Below, piece after piece: positions 45,740 to 57,560 of a stretch of 64,000 nt of DNA. The translations under genes and the position numbers were made by a program. The stretch is taken from NCBI GenBank assembly GCA_019454045.1, contig SKCR01023794.1, positions 62,001 through 126,000 on the forward strand, read 5' to 3'. The stretch is from Zanthoxylum bungeanum (lineage: Eukaryota > Streptophyta > Magnoliopsida > Sapindales > Rutaceae). Position 1 is the stretch's first letter; each line of letters starts with the position of its first letter. Below the pieces are notes generated by a model. It saw only the letters and a program-made list of their open reading frames with translations, made no database searches and was not told the origin of the DNA.

Positions 45740-46690
45740 ACTCAAGGCAGTGGAAGAAAAGCAAGCTTGAGTTTTAAAAATAACTCACGAAATCATTTTT
45801 GGTATAAAGATCAGCAAGCTGATTTTCAAAAGAGATTTCATGAAGTCAAACAGTGTCTTGAGTGATATGTTGACATACAAAATGATTTTCGATTTTAATG
45901 TGTTTTGCGAGCTCATGATCGACATTATTATGCAAAATAAAAATGAAACTTTGATTATCGTAGTAGAGAGGTGTAATACTAGAGTGTGGAACTCTCATGT
46001 CACTGAGGAGCCACGAAGCTAAATAATTTCTTCGGTAGTATCAACAATAATACGGTATTTAGATTTAGTCTATAGTGAGAAATAATAAATTATTTCTTAT
46101 TACGCCAAGAAATAAGAGAATCACCTAAAAATATACATAGACCTGTAGTAAAACACCGATCAATAGGGTTATCCGCCTAACTAGCATCGGAGTAGGTATG
46201 TAGTTCAAGAGAAAAGTGAGCTGAAAAATGAATACCATGAAATAAAGTGTATTTGAGGTAGCGTAGGAGATGAAGAACAACATCATAGTAAGAAAAATGA
46301 GGTGCTACCATAAACTAACTAACAATACGAACAAGATATGCAATATCAAGCCAGGTAACTGTCAAATGGCCCAAGTTACCAACTAACTACTTGTATAGAG
46401 TAACATTAGGAAGAAGAATATCATTTGTCACTGTAAGCTTAATATTAGGATCAAGAGGAATACATGTGATCTTATTGTTTGTCAAACCTGTCCGAGCAAG
46501 AATATTAGAAGCATACTTAGCCTGAGATAAATAATAACTAGTCTACGGGAGGCTGCAACAGCTAAGAGGCTACAGATTAAGGTAAGGCGAGCAACATGGG
46601 CAAATATCTCTTCATAATCAACCTATATTCTTGAGAAAATCCTTTTTGAAACAAGAGGTTGCTTATATCTATCAATAGACCTATTTATTG
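45740..46690 (-). pseudogene. Old copia RT/RNase H fragment
   Basis: Minus-strand reading in pieces gives VDYEEIFAHVARLT (near 46620), LTVTWLDIAYLVRIVS (near 46340), a DNPIDRCFTTGLCIFLGDSL-type stretch (near 46140) and QLADLYTKNDF (near 45810). These are the copia RT core, the RT-RNase H link and RNase H in correct order. Many stops, no intact frame above 60 codons. It differs in motif detail from elements A-D and is probably an older, separate lineage (Ale/Retrofit-like). Its N-terminal side is cut at about 46690 by the A-family LTR. Confidence 0.78.
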
Positions 46691-46696
46691 GGGGTG

Positions 46697-48774
46697 GTTG
46701 TGGGACATTTAGAGTCCGATCGGCGTCCCGCGCAGTGAAAATGGGTCTAACACATGGATATCAAACACATGTGTAATTTTAAATAATTTAATGAAATGTT
46801 ATATTCCATTACGAGTGTATAAGAAAAAATCGGGGCTGAATTAGAGTATGGAAACTCAAAAACTAAGAAAAATAAATTTGAGTGCGCGTAGTGCGAGACG
46901 TTCGTGCTTCAATATGCGCGTTCATTTTTTTTATTTCAACATCACTTCTATGCCTTCAGTTTTTTGGAAACAGAGAGCTGAAGGAATTAGAGTTTTTAAC
47001 CCTAAGTGATTCTAACCTTCCCTAGATATTTTCAAAACACCCAAAAATAATGTTAACATCAAAACCAACATCAACACATGCTATAGAACAAAAATCAAGT
47101 TTTTCAAAATATCAAATATTTCTACAAAAAATAAATTTATTCTAAAAACTGCTTGAGTATATTTTGAATCCAAAACACAAACCAAATTAGAATACCACAA
47201 TGAAATGACTCATAAACAATTCTAGGTCACTCAAAGGTGGTCAGGTGATTCTAGAATAATAGCTTAGCTCCAAGCTATTATCTAGAGTTCTAAACTCTAA
47301 TTTTATATCCATATTTAACATAAATATTTTGACCAAATTACAAGCATATTATGTTTATACTTATAAAGCATCATAACACAATTAATTAGCATAATTTCAA
47401 CATTATATATCTAATACATAATTCATCACTATATGTCTCACTAATGAAAAACTCACTAATGAAAAATATAGCTTTTGGAGAAGATCAAACTTACCTAACA
47501 ATGTTTATTCAAAGATCCAATCTACTTCTTCTTGTTGAAATATTGTGGAGAAAATCCAAAATTAGCAAGCTTGACTCCAGGATCCAATCTTTATTCCAAT
47601 GCTGGCAAGCTTCACTACAAGATCCAATCTTGATTTCTCCTAATTGAAATATTGTAGAGATCTCACAAAGCTTCTCTAAACACTCCTCTAACTTAGGTTA
47701 ATTTCTTTAATTCTTGCTTGTATTTATCTTTCTCAAGCTTGATTAAAATCTTTACTCAAGCTTGAAATTTATAAAAAAAAACTTAGGCAATTTTTAATTA
47801 ATAAAAGTTCTAATCATTTTTTATGTGGCTTAATCTAATTTGTTTAAATATGTATAATTAGGTGTGACTAATCACCTTTATCTACCACTTTGATTTAATC
47901 TAATTAAATCAAGACAAAGTTTAATTAATGGATTAGTTACATGTCTTCCATTTTGATTTAATCCAATTAAATCAAGCCAAAAACACCTATAATTACATAC
48001 TTGTAATTACCATAATATCCAAAAATGGTAGAGATAATTATGAAAGTATGACAAAGCCCTTGTGTAAATATTGAATTAATCTAATTAGGTCAAAGTAAAT
48101 AATCAACGTTATCCAATAACACTTGATTATCTTAGTTGATAATTATAATATCAAATATTATCTTTTATCAAAAGTAATCAGCTACCGAAATGCTCAACGA
48201 GTACACTTAATATTGAGAGTCTCTAAGTTCAGACACGTTCATCATATAAGTCTAGCTAATATGTACGCAATTCGGCCACCTCCAAATTCGTGAAGAACAC
48301 AAATGACCTTTCTAAACTATACAAGTCAAGGTCATCACATATGTTTATCAATCCCTCCGTCGTAGGCTATCCGAGTTATGTTAAGGAAATATAGAATACA
48401 TCATCAAGTTTTCAAGATGCACATCTCATGTCGACATGTCCATGATTCTTTAAGATTGATACGATCCACCTTAGGTGATTGGCTTTGGCAAAAGCTTTTA
48501 AGAATCGTGACTTACTCACATGGATACCTAAACCCCTTATGGTACACATACGAGCTGACAGATCCTATCTTGATACGTATTTGATTAACGAGTGTATCGG
48601 TCTACACCCAACGAACATATAAAGGTCAGACCATGAAAAATTTCTGATATACAAGGCATCAAAGTGTAGAGGATCTTACACATAATCAATGATATCCTAT
48701 AGTCAAATAATTTATTTGCCTAGTTGACCATACATAGAATAAAAATCTTTATTGAAAATAATACCTAAATGACC
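46697..48774 (-). repeat. Truncated LTR of the copia A family (minus)
   Basis: Begins TGTGGGACATT with a CCCGCGCAGTG motif, matching the inner end of the A1 LTR (35182). It continues collinear with A1 up to about 37290, for example ACAATTCTAGGTCACTCAAA near 47218 and GAGTCTCTAAGTTCAGACA near 48215. It then stops at about 48720-48774, where A2 begins. No primer-binding site or leader adjoins it on the left. Confidence 0.75.
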
Positions 48775-51172
48775 GTTAGGGTTGGTGCTCTGAGCGTCAA
48801 TTTTATTATGTACTTCCTTGTAAATACTAATGTAACATTTTATTATGAATAAAATGAACAGTTTTTTTATATAACTTCTTCTTTTATATGGTAAAGACGT
48901 AACCGACCTTAGAATGATTAGTTATGATACTGTTGTAAAAGCGTCGCAACTGACATTAAGATGTATCATGACGTTGTCATTTTTAGAATGTTCCCGGTCA
49001 AGGTTTACACTACTTGGTCAGTAAAGTAAACCCGTTGAGACTGGTACATGTCGTATACTAGAATCTTGGATTTCTATGGTCTCTCAGTGAATCATGAGTC
49101 TTGGAGACTCTTATAGACGCGTAGGTGTTTATAGCGGATAAACACTGAACGACTCACCGAAGATTCTTAATAGATGGTACACTAACGTCAATAATAATCT
49201 TCTCGAGTTGAGTACGCATAGTGATTCTTTGACTTGAGATACCACTGTGGATATCTGAGTTATCTCCACACTTAGATGGCAGTCATGTCACCGATCTATT
49301 TAGATCAGACCTCTGCCTGTTTGTTGGGTGTGGACTAATACTCAGGATATCTTGTGTGTATTAAGATAAAATCTTTCAGCTCTGTGTACAGAGCATCGGT
49401 ATTCAATATGGAATTAGCAATTTTTTAAATCCATGGGCCCGTGGTATACTATAGAAATCAGTTCTAAGTGTTATTTGAGGGATTGCTAATAGAAACATCG
49501 ACATGATTACATCTATAGGGATTTGACGTTTGTATCTATATCTCTGGATTAATCCGGATACCTGTGACAGATGGATTATACGTATGCAGTGACCTCGACC
49601 TGTATGATTAAGAGAGTTTATCTGTGTTCGTCATAATTTACGGGTGGGTGAATTATGGACTCGAAATTTGATTTCGTGACGGATATGCCTGAATCTAGAG
49701 TCACTAATGAAATATACTCGTAAAGCCCTCGGGCAACTATTATGAATAATACTGATTATTTATAACTCATTTAACGATTAAAAGAAAAATACATGCTATC
49801 AGGACCTAATGGTCCTTTCCAAATTAATGTGTATTTGTATTTAATACTTGATTTTATTAAATACACATTAATAAAACATCAAATTATGATATTTGACATA
49901 TATCATTAATATATATGTAATTCAATATTTAAAGTAAATATAATACATATATTAGGATATTTGTATTTAATTATTTAATTATTTAAATGTTAAATAATTA
50001 AGTTAATTAAATAACTAAATATCTTATGTAATGATTTATCTTTTATTTGGCTTAATATCATGGGCACACATTTTAGTTAACTTTATTAAAGGTAAATGTT
50101 ATCTTTAATTTTGTTAAAATGTGGACAAATTATATTGTTACAAAAATAAATGAATTATTGTTTATTTTTTGTTAGTATAATCTGCCAAAGGGGAAAATCA
50201 TACAAAAATAGTTTTGTTTCATTTTTCCAACACTTAGAAAATTTCAACAAATATTTTACAAAGTAAGGTTGAGAGAAAAGTTTGAAGGAAAAAAGGAAAT
50301 TCATCAACAAACTCTTGGATTTGTAAGTAATTTCCAACTTTCTTCAATTAGGAAATTATTTCCATGAGTCTAGGCTTCAATTTGTGATGCTTAGAATTTT
50401 CTCTACTCCTTATGTATGTAATTTAAATGTGTTGGAAGCTTGTTTGATGATGTTATGCATGTATGATTAATTTATTTGCTTAATATTGTAATTAAGCTTA
50501 ATAAATTAATTAGAAATTAAAGTTTCTATTTTAGAGTTAATTAGCCATTCATAATTAACCTAGAATTTTTCTTGATTAATTTCATGATGGTGAGACTTGA
50601 TTGGTGTGGTAATTGGAAGATTAAAGTGTTGAATTTTATCAATTTAATGTAAATTGCCCAATTTGAGTAATTTATGAAATTAGGGTTCTTAACCCATTCA
50701 AATTTTTGGGCTTTTCATATATATGATATAATTTGGTGTATATTTGATGCATATAAAATTTGGGATTGATTGGATTTTATCTTGATGTGTTTTGAATAAA
50801 TTGGATCAAATTACAATTAACTAAAAATATAGGCAGATTTCGTAATTCTGGAAAAATTCTAGGCAGTTTCATAAATTTGAAAAAGTTTCTGGTTTGGTTG
50901 CAAATTATGTATAAATTATTTTGGAATTGATTTGGAATCAATTAAATATGTATTTGACATTTTAATGACCAACATAATTAATTTGTAATACGTTGGGGTA
51001 ATTTGGTAGTTATAAGAAATATAATTTCTTGCTTAAAATTTCAGATTTTAAGTATTGGTTAATTAAATAAATAAGTTTATTTAATTGTTTCAAGAAAAAT
51101 TTTTGGAATCGGAAAAATTAAGTTTTCTGTGCTCCACTGCGCCAATCCCTAATTCCTTATAAAACCCCAACA
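48775..51172 (+). repeat. Copia A2 5' LTR
   Basis: About 2.40 kb ending CCCCAACA, four bases before the primer-binding site. The start (TTAGGGTTGGTGCTCTG) is inferred and its TG is mutated. It is an inverted relative of 35182-37882. Near its middle lie the blocks GATGGTACACTAACGTCAA and TGTTTGTTGGGTGTGGAC. No supported gene inside. Confidence 0.82.
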
Positions 51173-51176
51173 AAAA

Positions 51177-51188
51177 TGGTATCAGAGC
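51177..51188 (+). other. Copia A2 primer-binding site
   Basis: TGGTATCAGAGC, complementary to the 3' end region used from plant initiator tRNA-Met, the classic copia site. Confidence 0.93.
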
Positions 51189-51421
51189 GAGTCTGATTTT
51201 GAAACCCCGATATGTAATTATGCCTTTAAAATTCAATATTGTCTTTAATCTTGATTTTATGCATGCATGTGTTTGTTTAATTTGATTAAATGAAATAAAA
51301 GCATCTTTTGAGAAAAATCCCTATTTAAATTAAGGTTTTAATTTAATATGTATTTGATGTATATTAATTGGTCAGTCTTGTCAATACCGCTTATCGATAA
51401 ATTTTCTGCAACTATATCCGA

Positions 51422-51708
51422 GAACGTGCCAAAGCTGTGAGGATATGGCTGGTAGAAATTTATCTGTCCTAGATATATTTGATATTAGGTGAATTCAAAC
51501 GAAAGAGAAATCTTGAACGTGCCAAAGTTGTTAAGTATCTTGAATTCATCATTGATAAGTTTGACCTTGGTATGCCTCATTGTGAACGTGCCAAAGTTGT
51601 CACAACGAGAAACGACAAGGACCGAAAACCCATGAGTCACTATTGAGTGATCGACAATGAGTTGTCTACCTAAATGAATATACGTGGGTGAGAACGTGCC
51701 GAAGCTGT
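51422..51708 (+). repeat. Four spaced leader motifs in copia A2
   Basis: GAACGTGCCAAAGCTGTGA at 51422, GAACGTGCCAAAGTTGT at 51515 and at 51584, GAACGTGCCGAAGCTGTGA at 51692. Spacings are 93, 69 and 108 bases. The sequence between the motifs is different, so they are not simple tandem repeats. The same four occur in the A1 leader. Confidence 0.88.
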
Positions 51709-51941
51709 GAGTTGAAATATATTCATAGGGTTCACCTTTCACTATTATGTTATGATTTGATCACCGCATGTTTTGTATTCTGTTTGGGGATTACAGTATT
51801 GTATGAAATAGTTGGAAGGGCATATTTAGATTAAAAATCCATGATCTAATTAATGCTTTATGGTATAATTTGAAACTGTTATTATCTTTTTATCTGCTTA
51901 TCTGCTTACCGTTGATTCGCTGTCTATTTGATAGATTTGTG

Positions 51942-52752
51942 ATGACGGCACCTCCAACCAATCCTTTTGCTCATATGCTTGATACGAACAAGCTAAAAGG
52001 CGCCGAAAACTTTGCAGATTGGGATATGGACTTGAGGATTGTCCTTAATTCCGAGAAGCTGAGGTATATTTTGGAAGGTCCATTACCGCTTGCTATATCA
52101 CCAGATGCATCTCCTAAGGAATATGAGACTTTCCAGTGATGGAAGGATGATGATTTAAGGGTTAAATCATTCATCATGAGTTCTCTTTCTTCTGAGCTTA
52201 AGAAGATTTATTTTGAGATGCATGATGCATATAGAATGATGACACAACTTCGTGAATCGTTCATGAACTAAGAACAGGTTGTGGTTCATAGATTTTCGAT
52301 GGAACTGTTCCATTCTAAACTTGAAGAGGGGCAGGCTGTGAGCCCGCATCTGCTTCACTTGATCGATTTGATCAAGCAGTTGAGGCGACATGATTTCCCT
52401 CTCAATGAAACTCTTGGTCGTAGTGTCATTCTCGGTTCACTCCCGACATCATATCGCTAGTTCGTAATGTACTTTAACATGGATGGGTTTCACTATTCTT
52501 ATTGTGAGTTGCATATGATGCTTCTCATAGTATATGAAGATTTAAGGAAGGGAGTTCTGACTCGCCTTTCGAAACCCACTTCACTTTTTGTTTCTTCCCA
52601 ATCCAAGTCGAAGGGGAATAAGAAAAAAGGAAAGAAAAAAGAAGGATTTCAATATTCCTTCGCAGGGTAAGACGACGAAGCCCAAGAGAGCTTATGAAGA
52701 TAATTTCCACCACTGCCAGAAAGTCGGGCGCTGGAAACAAAACTACCCGAAC
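51942..52752 (+). pseudogene. Copia A2 gag (decayed)
   Basis: The start chosen is the ATG at 51942 (MTAPPTNPFAHMLDTNKLKG), the first Met giving the conserved opening, followed by ENFADWDMDLRIVLNSEKL. One frame continues to about 52670, with stops at 52137, in FMN*EQV and in SYR*FVM. The last two fit CAA-to-TAA and CAG-to-TAG changes. It then shifts into a lysine-rich stretch and a damaged zinc knuckle (HHCQKVGRWKQNYP, with the His and last Cys lost). Confidence 0.87.
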
Positions 52753-54270
52753 TATCTTGCACAACTAAGGAAGGAAAGAGCATTGACATCGAATACTTTT
52801 ATTTTTCCTATTATCAATATCTCATTGGCTTGTGAAGCTATGACATCTAATTGGATTTTGGATTCTGCTTATCCTATGCACATTTGCAATACGTTTCAGG
52901 TGATGACAGGAAGTAGACGACTGAAATCTGGGGAGATGCAGTTGCGATTCGGGAGTGGCGACTCTCTAGATGCAGTTCAAATGGGCATATGTGAGTCACC
53001 CTTACCCAGTGGGAGACTTTTGTTAAATGACTTCTATTTTGTGCCTGTATGTGTGGCAGATATTATGTCCCTTTTCGTATTAGATACTGAAGGTTATAAT
53101 GTAAATATTAAGAATCATTCTTTGTATTTATATGATAGTTATAATATTCAGATCATTTGTTGTCCAAACAAGCATGGTCATTACATATTACGTACTTTAC
53201 AAGATATCTTTAATACTGGAATAAATAAACGGAAACAATCTAATATAAATAGTACTGAACTGTGGCACATGAGGTTGGGTCATATAGGCGTGAAATGCCT
53301 AACCCAATTGGTTAAGAATGGTTTGATATATGATCTCACCATTGAACCCTATCCAACTTGGGAATCTTGTATTCGAGGTAAAATGACCAAAGCCCCATTT
53401 TCGGGTGTTGGACACTGTGCCATTTACCTATTGGAACTCATACATTCTGATGTATGTGGTCTATTGAGTCAAACTGATCACAGTGATTTTATACTTCGTT
53501 ACCTTTACCGATGATCTGTCATGGTACGGTTATGTCTATTTGATGAGACATAAATAAAAAACCTTTGAAAAGTTCAAAGAATTCCAAAATGAATTTGAAA
53601 AACAACCTGGTCAATATATTAAATGCCTTCGATCTGATCGAGGCGGTGAATATATGAGTTCAGAGTTCACTGATTATTTAAAGGAGAATGAGATCCTCAC
53701 TCAATATACTCCTCTCGGTACTCTGCAGCATAATGGAGTGTCAAAGAGGAGAAATCAGACTTAATTGGATGTGGTCCAATCAATGTTGAGTTATACAGAT
53801 TTACCCTATTATTTATGGGGTTTTGCTCTTTTAACTACCACACATCCTTTGAACAAGATTCCTTGTAAGGCTGTTCCTAGGAATCTCTATGAGATATGTA
53901 CCGGTAGGAAATTGAATCTTAGTTATATTATGATTTGAGGGTGTCTTGCTTATGTCAGGATGGCTCAGCAAAACAAGCCTTTGCCTCGAGGGTAAAAGTT
54001 TAGGTTTGTTGGATATCCTTTAGTTACGAAAAGATATTTTTATTTTATGACACCGAGCATCGAAATGTGTTGGTAGCTCGCTTCATAAAATTTCTAGAAA
54101 TAGAATTTTTGGCTTAAGGTGGTGATCATAGACAGGTTGAACTTGATAAAATACAACTTGGAACCAACGAACTAATGGATGAACGAGTACTTTAAGAAGA
54201 TGGCAAACCTTCAACACACACACTCCCTTCAACACACACACTCCATAGGTCACAAAGGGTATCTAGACCT
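52753..54270 (+). pseudogene. Copia A2 protease and integrase (decayed)
   Basis: In the open piece ending at 53514, NWILDSAYPMHICN is the protease site (D-S-A where D-S-G is usual). LFVLDTEGYNV and WHMRLGHIGVKCLTQLV follow, with CIRGKMTKAPF and IHSDVCG, so the integrase zinc finger and first catalytic Asp are present, though the first Cys of the C-x2-C pair reads in WESC. Beyond 53515 the core is scattered, with a RSDRGGEYMSSEF-like stretch near 53630 and a stop after RRNQT. The C-terminal part is degenerate. Confidence 0.83.
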
Positions 54271-55101
54271 CCTGAACGCTTGTATTTGATACAAGAAAAG
54301 AGTCTCGATATTCTCTTAGTTGAAGAGACTGACCCTTTTACCGATAGAGAATCGATGTTGGACATCGACTCTGTGAAGTGGAAAGACACCATGAAATCCG
54401 AGATGGACTCAATACATGAGAATCAAGTTTGGAAGTTGGTTTCGCTTCCCGAAGGAATTTTTCCTATCGATTGTAAATGGATTTATAAGAGGAAACGCGA
54501 AGCTAATGGAAATGTTGAAACCTTTAAGCCCTACTTGTAGCTAAAGGTTACTCGCAACGACCTGTTGTCGACTATGATGAAACTTTTTCGGCAGTTGCTA
54601 TGCTAAAGTCCATCATGATTTTATTATCAATTGTCGCATATCATGATTACGAGATTTGACAAATTGATGTCAAAATAGCTTTTCTAAATGGATTTCTTGA
54701 TGAAGAAATCTATATGAACAGCCGGAGGGTTTTGCATCTAGCAAGAACTCAGGCATGGTATGGAAGCTGAAGAAGTTCATTTATGGACTTAAACAGGCTT
54801 TATGAAGTTGGAATCTTTGATTCGACGAGATAATCAAATTATTTAGTTTTCTCAAGAATTCAGAAGACTTCTGTGTGTATCAGAAGGCCAGTGGGAGTAT
54901 GGTGGTATTTTTAATTCTCTATGTTGACGACATTCTTATCATTGGGAATGATATTAGGATTATGCAAGTTGTCAAAGCTTACCTCTGTAAGAATTTCTCC
55001 TTGAAGGATCTGGGTAAAGCTTCTTATGTCTTAGGCATAAAACTCTATAGAGATTGATAAAGGAAGCTTATTGGGTTATCCTAATCAACGTATATACGAC
55101 A

Positions 55102-56000
55102 TGTCGTGTCAAATGAATACATGGTCTTCCATCAGTCCACACGACATGTCGAGTGAATTAACTCCTAAACCTTCATCTGGTTCAGTCGACCGGGGACATC
55201 CCCCAAAAGGACTCACGCCGAGTCAAATGAAGACATGGACTTCCCTCAGTCCATACGACATGTCGTGTCAAAAGAATACATGGACATCCTTTAGTCCATA
55301 TGACATGTCGAGTGAATTAACTCTTGAACCTTCATCTGGTTCAGTCGACCGGGGACATCCCCCAAAAGGACTCACGCCGAGTCAAATGAAGACATGGACT
55401 TCCTTCAGTCCATACTACATGTTGTGTCAAAAGAATACATAGACATCCTTCAGACTATACGACATGTCGAGTGAATTAACTCATGACCTTCATCTGGTTC
55501 AGTTGATCGGGGACTTCCTCCAAAAGGACTCACGCCGAGTCAAATGAAGACATGGACTTCCCTAAGTCCATACGACATGTCGTGTCAAATGAATACATGG
55601 ACTTACCTCAGTCCATACGATATGTCGAGTGAATTAACTCCTGAACCTTCATCGGGTTTAGTCGACCGGGGACATCCCCCAAAAGAACTCATGACGGGTC
55701 AAAATGAAGTTATGAACTTCCCTCAGTCCATACGACATGTCGTGTCATATGAATACATTGACATCCCTCAGTCCATACGACATGTCGTGTCAAATAAATC
55801 TTGAGCCTTCATCTGGTCTAGTCGACCGGGGACACCCCAAGGGACTCATGTCGAGTCAAACGAGGTTTGGACTTCCTTCAGTCCATACGATATGTCGAGA
55901 TAAATGTAGAATCTTTCTCCCTCAATCCATACGACTATGTAGATTGAGGTTACCTCCTGAACCACCATATGTGTCAATCAACCAAGAACACCCAATGAAG
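55102..56000 (+). repeat. 159-bp tandem array with CGACATGTCG palindromes
   Basis: The landmark GTCGACCGGGGACATCCCCC-type block recurs at 55185, 55344, 55502, 55661 and 55821, a period of 158-160 bp. Each unit holds two or so copies of TCCATACGACATGTCG, whose core CGACATGTCG is a perfect palindrome. About eleven intact or one-off copies are present. Open frames here (55071-55804) result from the period being a multiple of three (159). Confidence 0.9.
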
Positions 56001-56447
56001 GATTTAGAACAAGATAATTAAAGTCGGACTCCCCCAATCCGTACGACAGTGCATCGTGTTGATTAACTTTGAGCCTCTACCAAGATCAGTAAAACGACTA
56101 CCAGTGTCTTGATTCATTCAACATGCGCAAAGGTACTCTCCAAGTCTAGGACTTCCAGACTTAGAGAGTATGGGACAAGCTGTACTGGCCAAAATTGGGC
56201 CTAAGGGTAAAATCGATATTTCACCTCTAGGCCAACCACGAAACCAGAGGTCCAAGGCCCATTATCAAAATCCAGTCCAAAGCCCATCACTACTACTAAT
56301 CTACTCAGGATGACTGTTAAGCCATCAATTACCAGACTTAAACACCATCATAAAGCCATTGGTTACCAGACATAAAACCCACCATTAAGTCATCAGTTAC
56401 AATGACTCCAACGAGCACAGAAGAACTACCCCACATCAAGGAGGGAC

Positions 56448-56455
56448 TATAAAAG
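56448..56455 (+). promoter_or_regulatory. Putative TATA box in the solo LTR
   Basis: TATAAAAG in a GGGACTATAAAAGAGAGG context, about 300 bp before the LTR end, the place expected for the U3/R border. Confidence 0.55.
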
Positions 56456-57560
56456 AGAGGAGCCATGGCATAGAGACGGCCCGGATTACACAGCTCTATA
56501 GCATACCACCCGAGAAATCACAATACCATGCCATCACGACAACAAACAGAAATTGAGGTATAACTTCGGGCCTTATTCTCCTTACTTCGGTCTTATTCAT
56601 ACTACTGAATTGAGAGTCAGAGTGCTTAAGGCACCCAACACACCGGTGGGTAGTGACCTCCTCATTCGTTCCACCATTATTTTGCAGGTTCGCTAGTGCC
56701 CTTAAAATCCAGATTCTCGATTGTGGATCACAAGTGAAAAATCGTATCCACATGTTTAATTTTGGTAACTGTAAGATAGAAAAAATACGTTCAAATATGG
56801 TTACTTACATCTTCGAATAAGATGATTCCACAAACAGAAGATAAGAAGATTAGAATGTCTAATCAACCTTATGCTTCATGTTTGGGTAGAATCATGTATG
56901 TCATGTTATATACTAGGCCTGATATCAGCTTCACAGTTAGTGTGACGAGCAGATATCAGTCTAATCCAGGAAATGACCATTGGATGGCCATTAAACATAT
57001 CCTTAAGTATCTTAAAGGTACTAATGATAAGTTTATTATCTATGGAGGAAACGAATTGCAAGTTAATGGGTATACGAATTTTGATTTCCAATCGAATACT
57101 GATAAATAGAAAGTTACATCAGGATTCGTGTTACCTTTAATGAAGGTGTAGTTTATTGGAAGAGTCCAAACAGGGGTGGTCGACAGCTGATTCCAAATAG
57201 AGGGGATATTATGTAGCTTCTAACGCTCAAAAGAAACTGTATGGATTAGGAAATTATCAAGAATTTCCGGACTAGTCCCAAGTATCAAGAATCTGATTCC
57301 GTTATACTATGATTACTTACTGAGCCATGCGCAAGGCAAAAAAGAACCAAGGGCTCATCATAAGTTTGAAGCATGTGGAACGAAATCTAGTACCATATCA
57401 TTCGCGAGATTGGTCGCTAGAGAGCATTGCTGTGTGTAAGATACCGTTGACGTGAAGATAATGTAGCGGGACCCGCTTATGAAGGCCATTCCTCCAAAGT
57501 TATTTGATAAACATGTGGAATCGATGGGTTATTAAAAATAATCGTATTGGCACTGGTGAG

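Larger units (their letters stand above)
55102..56752 (+). mobile_element. Solo LTR-like insertion in the A2 reverse transcriptase
   Basis: 1.65 kb between two adjoining RT segments. Possible ends are TGTCGTGTC (55102) and TATCCACA (56752). ACATG occurs at both borders (55099-55103 and 56750-56754) and could be a 5-bp duplication, but then the ends would not be TG...CA, so the exact border is unresolved. The first 0.9 kb is a tandem array. The rest has a TATA box and a GC-richer end resembling a gypsy LTR R/U5. Family not identified. Confidence 0.72.
54271..57533 (+). pseudogene. Copia A2 reverse transcriptase and RNase H, split by a solo LTR
   Basis: First half: KDTMKSEMDSIHENQVWKLV and PIDCKWIYKRKREANGN (54280-54540), YEI then a stop for Trp, then QIDVKIAFLNGF near 54660, and LYVDDILIIGND (54920), ending in LGIKLYRD and a broken LGLSQSTYI-like stretch at about 55093. 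The solo LTR 55102-56752 follows. Second half: IPQTEDKKIRMSNQPYASC, MLYTRPDISFTVSVTSRYQ (56822-57109), then eroded RNase H to about 57533. Several stops are TGG-to-TGA or CGA-to-TGA type. Confidence 0.86.
48775..57560 (+). mobile_element. Copia element A2, decayed, 3' LTR outside the window
   Basis: Plus-strand element of the A family: 5' LTR 48775-51172, primer-binding site, leader with four spaced motifs, gag from 51942, protease, integrase, RT and RNase H to about 57533. The polypurine tract is replaced by copia C, which inserted at 57561. A solo LTR (55102-56752) splits the RT. The coding region has many stops and indels. Confidence 0.87.

Noticed and set aside
45840..46022. Plus-strand 60-codon open frame as a small gene
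   Set aside because: It is antisense to an old copia RNase H, recognisable on the minus strand.
52588..53514. 308-codon frame as one intact gene
   Set aside because: Its start is out of frame with the preceding gag, and it joins the damaged gag end to protease and integrase. It is part of the decayed A2 polyprotein.
55071..56021. Open frames of 86-123 codons with repeating MSCQMNTWTS-like text
   Set aside because: The 159-bp period is a multiple of three, so the array stays open by chance. No start context, no flanking gene structure, and the DNA is a tandem array in a solo LTR.
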